Assembly (NCBI GenBank): GCA_948567375.1
Contig: OX419758.1
Coordinates: forward strand, 2,423,001-2,487,000
Direction: 5' to 3'
DNA from: Lunularia cruciata
Lineage: Eukaryota; Streptophyta; Marchantiopsida; Lunulariales; Lunulariaceae
Length of the DNA: 64,000 nucleotides
Part shown: positions 60,113 through 64,000 of the stretch, piece after piece
How the letters are laid out: every line of letters starts with the position of its first letter
How positions within the stretch are numbered: position 1 is the first letter of the stretch
Position numbers and translations under genes: made by a program
The notes under the pieces: model-generated
What the model saw: the letters and a program-made list of their open reading frames with translations, nothing else
Told to the model about the DNA's origin: nothing
The model's database searches: none

Positions 60113-60411
60113 AAGAGTAACATTTAATTTATTAATCTGAAGCAGACTTGAAAGTATTAGTCAACCTACTTCATTATGAAAACTCTCTGGATGATTTGAA
60201 CTATTTGAAATTAACAAAGCTAGCAGAAGGCATCTTCTTCCCAGCAACTCGATCGACACATAGGATCTTGTCTGATGAAGCTGTTATTACTAGCTCTCTT
60301 CATCTTGCTGTTGGATTTGAAAGCATAATATCTGACGTAGCTTTTGAATCTCTCAGCTCTATGAATCACGTCTGGGATTCAGCCAAGAAGTAGCCGAGTC
60401 ACTCCCTGCAA

Positions 60412-61101
60412 TTAATAGTTACACAATCCGAAGTTACAAACTCGTGGTCCGCGCCTAGGTGGGGGACACACAATACCGCAACCGCCGCAGTTTCGAAAGT
60501 CGGATTGCAGGTTAACACATCTCCTGTCACAACAAGTCAGTCCAAATCCACACTGATTATTGCAGCGATTGCAGTTGTTCGTGTCCTGAGCAAGATCCGT
60601 GCAGCGCTGAGCACAGCATTGTGGTGCAGTTAAGTTTGAAAGGATCATGCAAGCAGCGTTATCTAAGCAACGTGGTAGAGTTAACGATCCCGAATCGGGC
60701 GAGGGAGCGGGAGCGGGAACGCGACCGGGAGGAGGAGGGTTACTTCTAGGTGGAGGAGGCGGTGAATGACGTGGTGGAGGAGGTGGTGAATGACGTGGTG
60801 GAGGAGGTGGTGAATGACGTGGTGGAGGAGGAGGACTTGCTCTGGGAGGAGGTGGTGATCTAGTGTAATATCCAGGATTCCTCCGGGGTGGTGGAGGTGA
60901 CCGCTCATCCTCATCATCGTCGTCATCATCGTCGCGATAATTCAGAAGGGACCTTGACCTCTCTCTCCCCAATCGCTCAACAGATTCGTCGAAGTCCTCG
61001 ATTCCAAATTCTTCGTTATCCACAGCATCTGCTATCACCGCCGTTGCGAAGACAACAGCAGCTGCCACTGTCAACAACAGTAACACGTAAATAGCCTTCA
61101 T
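60412..61101 (-). CDS. Extensin-like/STIG1 chimeric secreted protein C
   Basis: An intronless 229-residue gene, ATG at 61099-61101. Order: signal peptide (1-25, AIYVLLLLTVAAAVVFATA); acidic spacer with RSRS; an Asp/Glu run (57-66); a proline-rich region (68-136) of SPPPP and SPPPPPRH units with GYYT, then APAPSP; and a STIG1 domain (145-228) with 16 cysteines (CCAQRCTDLAQDTNNC, CCDRRCVNLQSDFRNCGGCG, CNFGLCNY). SPPPP is the extensin hydroxylation/arabinosylation motif, and APAPSP is arabinogalactan-like. The protein is thus predicted to be secreted and tied to the wall or pectin; Tyr residues might cross-link. Typical STIG1 proteins lack such a linker. It is more diverged from genes A and B than they are from each other. 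Wall anchoring of a STIG1 signal is inference. Confidence 0.9.
   Translation of the reverse strand: MKAIYVLLLLTVAAAVVFATAVIADAVDNEEFGIEDFDESVERLGRERSRSLLNYRDDDDDDDEDERSPPPPRRNPGYYTRSPPPPRASPPPPPRHSPPPPPRHSPPPPPRHSPPPPPRSNPPPPGRVPAPAPSPDSGSLTLPRCLDNAACMILSNLTAPQCCAQRCTDLAQDTNNCNRCNNQCGFGLTCCDRRCVNLQSDFRNCGGCGIVCPPPRRGPRVCNFGLCNY
60749..60820 (-). repeat. 24-bp tandem repeat encoding PPPPPRHS
   Basis: Three units of ggtggaggaggtggtgaatg plus acgt (60749-60772, 60773-60796, 60797-60820). They are identical except for one base in the first, and a partial unit follows. Near identity at DNA level suggests recent expansion of the extensin-like region. Confidence 0.9.
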
Positions 61102-63142
61102 GGTTGAGATCTGATCAGATCAATTGTGGCGAACTGCAGATTCAGTAAAAAGTTCACCAACGAGAGTATTAGAATGCGCTTCTCCTGATAGCTCTAGTAT
61201 CCAGGGGCATGTGCTGTGTCTAGCTCTATCGGTTCAAGAGACACTCAATAACTCAAAGCGCTTCAGAAGCGCAGTGAAGATTGAGAGCCGGGTTTGAGAG
61301 CTGATATACTTCCAAACATATTGCGTTCCTATTTATATGGGTGACTTCCATTCCTATCGATTTCATTAAGAGTGATTGCCAATGTTTTAGGTTCAAGAAC
61401 AAGATCTAGTCGTGCCTCGTCGTACTACGGAACATATCTTGACATTTCGAGGGCTATCTAGCGAGCAGCGGTTCGTAGTGTCTATTGTGACGTGCGCAAG
61501 TAGACTCTTGCTAAACTTGGATATATCAGACCTCAATGTGAGACAGTTGTATGCACTAATTGAGGGCTGGAAAAAATACGTGCTCACATCTCCCAAGATT
61601 AACTGCTCCTCTCAACCCAAGACACTTTGAAATTAAATTCGTTCCTCACAATCATTGGTGCTTCTTCCATCAAGGGTTCTCACTTGAGGCTCCATTATAC
61701 ATCGTATACATTGTCCTGTTTCTTGCAAATGTCGTCTCGACCTCCGGCGTAATTCGAACAGTACTAGTAGAGCTACACGTTGCTTCAAACAACCTAGTTA
61801 ACGTTGAGTATCGACAAAAAGTGCATATCACTATGGCGCAATTTGGGACCCTCGGTTCTCTTCCAGGTGTAATCAGATAAAAAGAACTACCGCTTCTTAA
61901 ATTTGCGCTGGTATTTTTTCTGGATGGCATTGTTGGAAGAGAAAATAGTTTAGCAAAGCTAGACTTAGGGTATATTAACTCCCAGTATTGTAATTTAAAA
62001 GGAGTATTGCAGAATACATCGTGGTCATAGTCGACAGATAAAGGAAGATTTAGATTAGATAACGGATTGGTTGTGCTTTCTCCTTGGTGTCTACGTATAC
62101 CGAGCAACGCTAATCGCTGAAAAAGTCGAGTGTCATGCTTATTCAAGTCGTGTGAATGTCCCGCTGTATGGCCTTGATATTGTGCTCAATCACGTATCTT
62201 GAGATAAGGGCTGTCAAATGCAGTCCCGCAATCCATGCTCACGTCTACGTGACTTAAATTCCAGCTACACGCTCTTGCTGGATGACATTGTCTTGCTTTC
62301 CGCCTATACCCGTGAAGTGCTTTGTTGGAAAGGTACAGTTCCCTCGACTGCTGTTGAAAAAGAATAACGAGTTATAATTCTAGATCTGTTACAGCACCTG
62401 GCTTGGTGAAGGGATGTGAGCTTCAGCAATATCCTGCCTCCACTTTCCCTCAACACCTGGATCCCATTTCAAGAGTCTCAGACAATTGCAATCATCACAG
62501 GCTCATTTCAAGTTGTGCGCTGAGTTGAAGGAAGATAGCCAGAATTTTAGTAGGTGCAGTTCATTTGATTTTGGCCAAGGTTCAGATAATACTTCGTGGA
62601 TGTTCACCATGGATCCTTTAGCGTTGTGAATCTGGTGTGATAGGTACGATAGTTGGACCTAGAGCTGGTGATGACTGAAACTGATCTTAAGGCATCAATT
62701 TCCAGAAACAATAGATACTTCTCTCCACTCTCATGATATCTGGATCAGTATAATCTACAAGATCTCAGAGAAACTTCGGATCTTTAAAATAAAATAAGAA
62801 CAGAAACAGAAAACAAACCAACCAACGTATATGACTCCCTGCAGTGGATTTTACGTGTACTCATCCCACACTTTCCTGGCTATTCCATAGTGTCTGCAAT
62901 ATGCATGCCAACCGATGAGAAATACCGGGTAGGAGACCTAAGCAATGGAATTGGAATGTACAAATACAGAAAGTTGGGAATCATGAACGCGACTCAATAT
63001 TTTTCTGGCAAAGTCATGATAACAATGCAGAGGCTCGTCACACTAGGACAAGTTCACACTTAGTCTGAAATTCTGATACTCAGTTGGCGGATTATCTCGC
63101 TTACGACAGCATAGAATTTGTTGTCGTAGATCATAGATTTTT
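61102..63142. other. Upstream region of STIG1 gene C and unassigned sequence
   Basis: Apart from the TATA box at 61330, I see no supported gene. A long minus-strand frame (61670-62146) starts at TTG and shows no domain. Confidence 0.4.
61330..61337 (-). promoter_or_regulatory. Probable TATA box of STIG1 gene C
   Basis: The minus strand reads CCATATAAATAGG, 229 bp upstream of the ATG. This implies a 5' UTR of roughly 200 bases. It is the best TATA match in the region. Confidence 0.5.
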
Positions 63143-63180
63143 TGACAACTTCAATTTGCTAGAGCAAATTGAAGTTGTCA
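63143..63180. repeat. Perfect 18-bp hairpin with 2-base loop
   Basis: tgacaacttcaatttgct (63143-63160) and its exact reverse complement agcaaattgaagttgtca (63163-63180), separated by ag. Confidence 0.95.
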
Positions 63181-63431
63181 CATCGAAATTTAAATAATTT
63201 TGTGAAACGCACCAACTTTGTTTAACCCAATTAGTATGCATGAGTATTAGTCTCACAATAATACTGGTGGTATTGAGACTATCATGGTGCAACACCATTT
63301 CAGAAAAGCATATTCGACAAATCATGTGTTGCGTGTGAACATTTATAAGCGAGAGTTACTTTATTTCGATGACGATGATATCACCGATGGCAAGAATAGT
63401 GGGGAAATTGATGGATCATGTTGGATTCCCC

Positions 63432-63982
63432 ATTCCCTTCCTTAATTCGATGCTTCACTCTCTTCCTAAAGTTTCAATTTTTCAGTCTTCGAATTTCTAC
63501 AGTTTCTGTATTTTAATTCTCGATTCCCTTCCTTAATTCGATTCTTCATCCTCTTCCTGAAGTTTCAATTCTTTACTCTTCCTACAGTTTCTATATCCAC
63601 AGATCCTTGGAAAGGCGGTGGAAACTGCAGCTAGGGTCGATCTTATTTACTCTAAATATGATCGATTGAACATTCACGCTGCTTGAAAAGGCTGCTTTCG
63701 TTCGAAAGTTTGAGATAATTACATCTTCGTTGTTCGCTAAGGCTGCTTTCTTTCGGACATTCGAGAACATAGTTTCATTTTCGAAGTTCAGATCGAACTT
63801 TGAAGATGGGAAGGAAGACTCGGCATTTGCCCTGAGACTCCTGTTGTAGCTCAAGCTGACCATGAAATAGCGGTACCTGAACTATCTGTAGTGTGATGTG
63901 TGGCTTGTTATCGGTGACTTGACTTAGCGGTACGTGAACTATCTGTAGTGTTATGTGTGGCTTGTTATCGGTGACTTGACTG
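63432..63982. repeat. Series of small tandem duplications
   Basis: Three different duplications follow one another. A 101-bp period has attcccttccttaattcga at 63432 and 63533. A 51-bp period has aaggctgctttc at 63688 and 63739. A 57-bp period (agcggtacctgaactatctg, 63869-63925 and 63926-63982) has two or three substitutions. Confidence 0.85.
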
Positions 63983-64000
63983 ATCAAGAGCAAACCGTGA

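Noticed and set aside
60681..60929. His/Leu-rich frame overlapping STIG1 gene C
   Set aside because: Out-of-frame reading of the CCxCCxCC proline codons in the extensin-like repeat.
61670..62146. Long minus-strand open frame of 158 codons upstream of STIG1 gene C
   Set aside because: It starts at TTG, has no domain, signal peptide or Cys pattern, and overlaps equally plausible plus-strand frames. A faint resemblance of the opposite strand to a STIG1 segment is no better than chance.
1..64000. CRISPR arrays, ribosomal RNA and tRNA genes
   Set aside because: No regularly spaced identical repeats with unique spacers, no rRNA-like conserved cores and no cloverleaf with a GGTTCRANNCC T-arm was seen. 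The tandem repeats present are minisatellites.

Overview
This window reads as nuclear DNA of a land plant. It carries plant-type spliced and secreted-protein genes (a GDT1/UPF0016 transporter with GT-AG introns and three STIG1-family cysteine-rich proteins) among Ty3/Gypsy, Ty1/Copia and PIF/Harbinger-like remnants. Nothing indicates bacterial or organellar DNA. I cannot name the species; a non-seed plant such as a liverwort or moss is a guess only.

Layout. (1) 0.2-4.4 kb: a minus-strand GDT1-like cation/proton antiporter gene, reconstructed here as 11 short coding exons with a continuous frame across all ten introns. (2) 4.4-8.4 kb: no gene I can support. (3) 8.4-36.3 kb: an AT-rich block of mobile DNA. 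It holds a coiled-coil transposon-type remnant; a solo LTR at 14.4 kb with heat-shock-element-like arrays; a complete but dead minus-strand Gypsy element (15396-21768) with both LTRs, PBS, PPT, gag and pol; a three-LTR composite Gypsy structure (22022-31343) with one shared target duplication and two nested solo LTRs inside its first copy; a further solo LTR inserted in a minisatellite (32 kb); a Harbinger-like transposase remnant and an LTR fragment (35.6-36.3 kb). (4) 36.3-47.6 kb: mostly unassigned sequence with a newly noticed short dispersed repeat family, several minisatellites and a second copy of the coiled-coil remnant. (5) 47.7-61.1 kb: three intronless STIG1-family genes (minus, plus, minus). 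A decayed plus-strand Copia element (53.3-58.1 kb) lies between the second and third. The third gene is a chimera of signal peptide, Asp run, extensin-like SPPPPP repeats and STIG1 domain. (6) 61.1-64 kb: no gene; a perfect 18-bp hairpin and several small tandem duplications.

The genes do not form an operon-like unit. The transporter probably acts in Mn/Ca homeostasis at an endomembrane. The STIG1 proteins are predicted to be secreted, and the third probably associates with the cell wall. The most unusual observations are the heat-shock-element arrays next to a TATA box in one Gypsy LTR family, the three-LTR composite with a single target duplication, and the extensin-STIG1 chimera.
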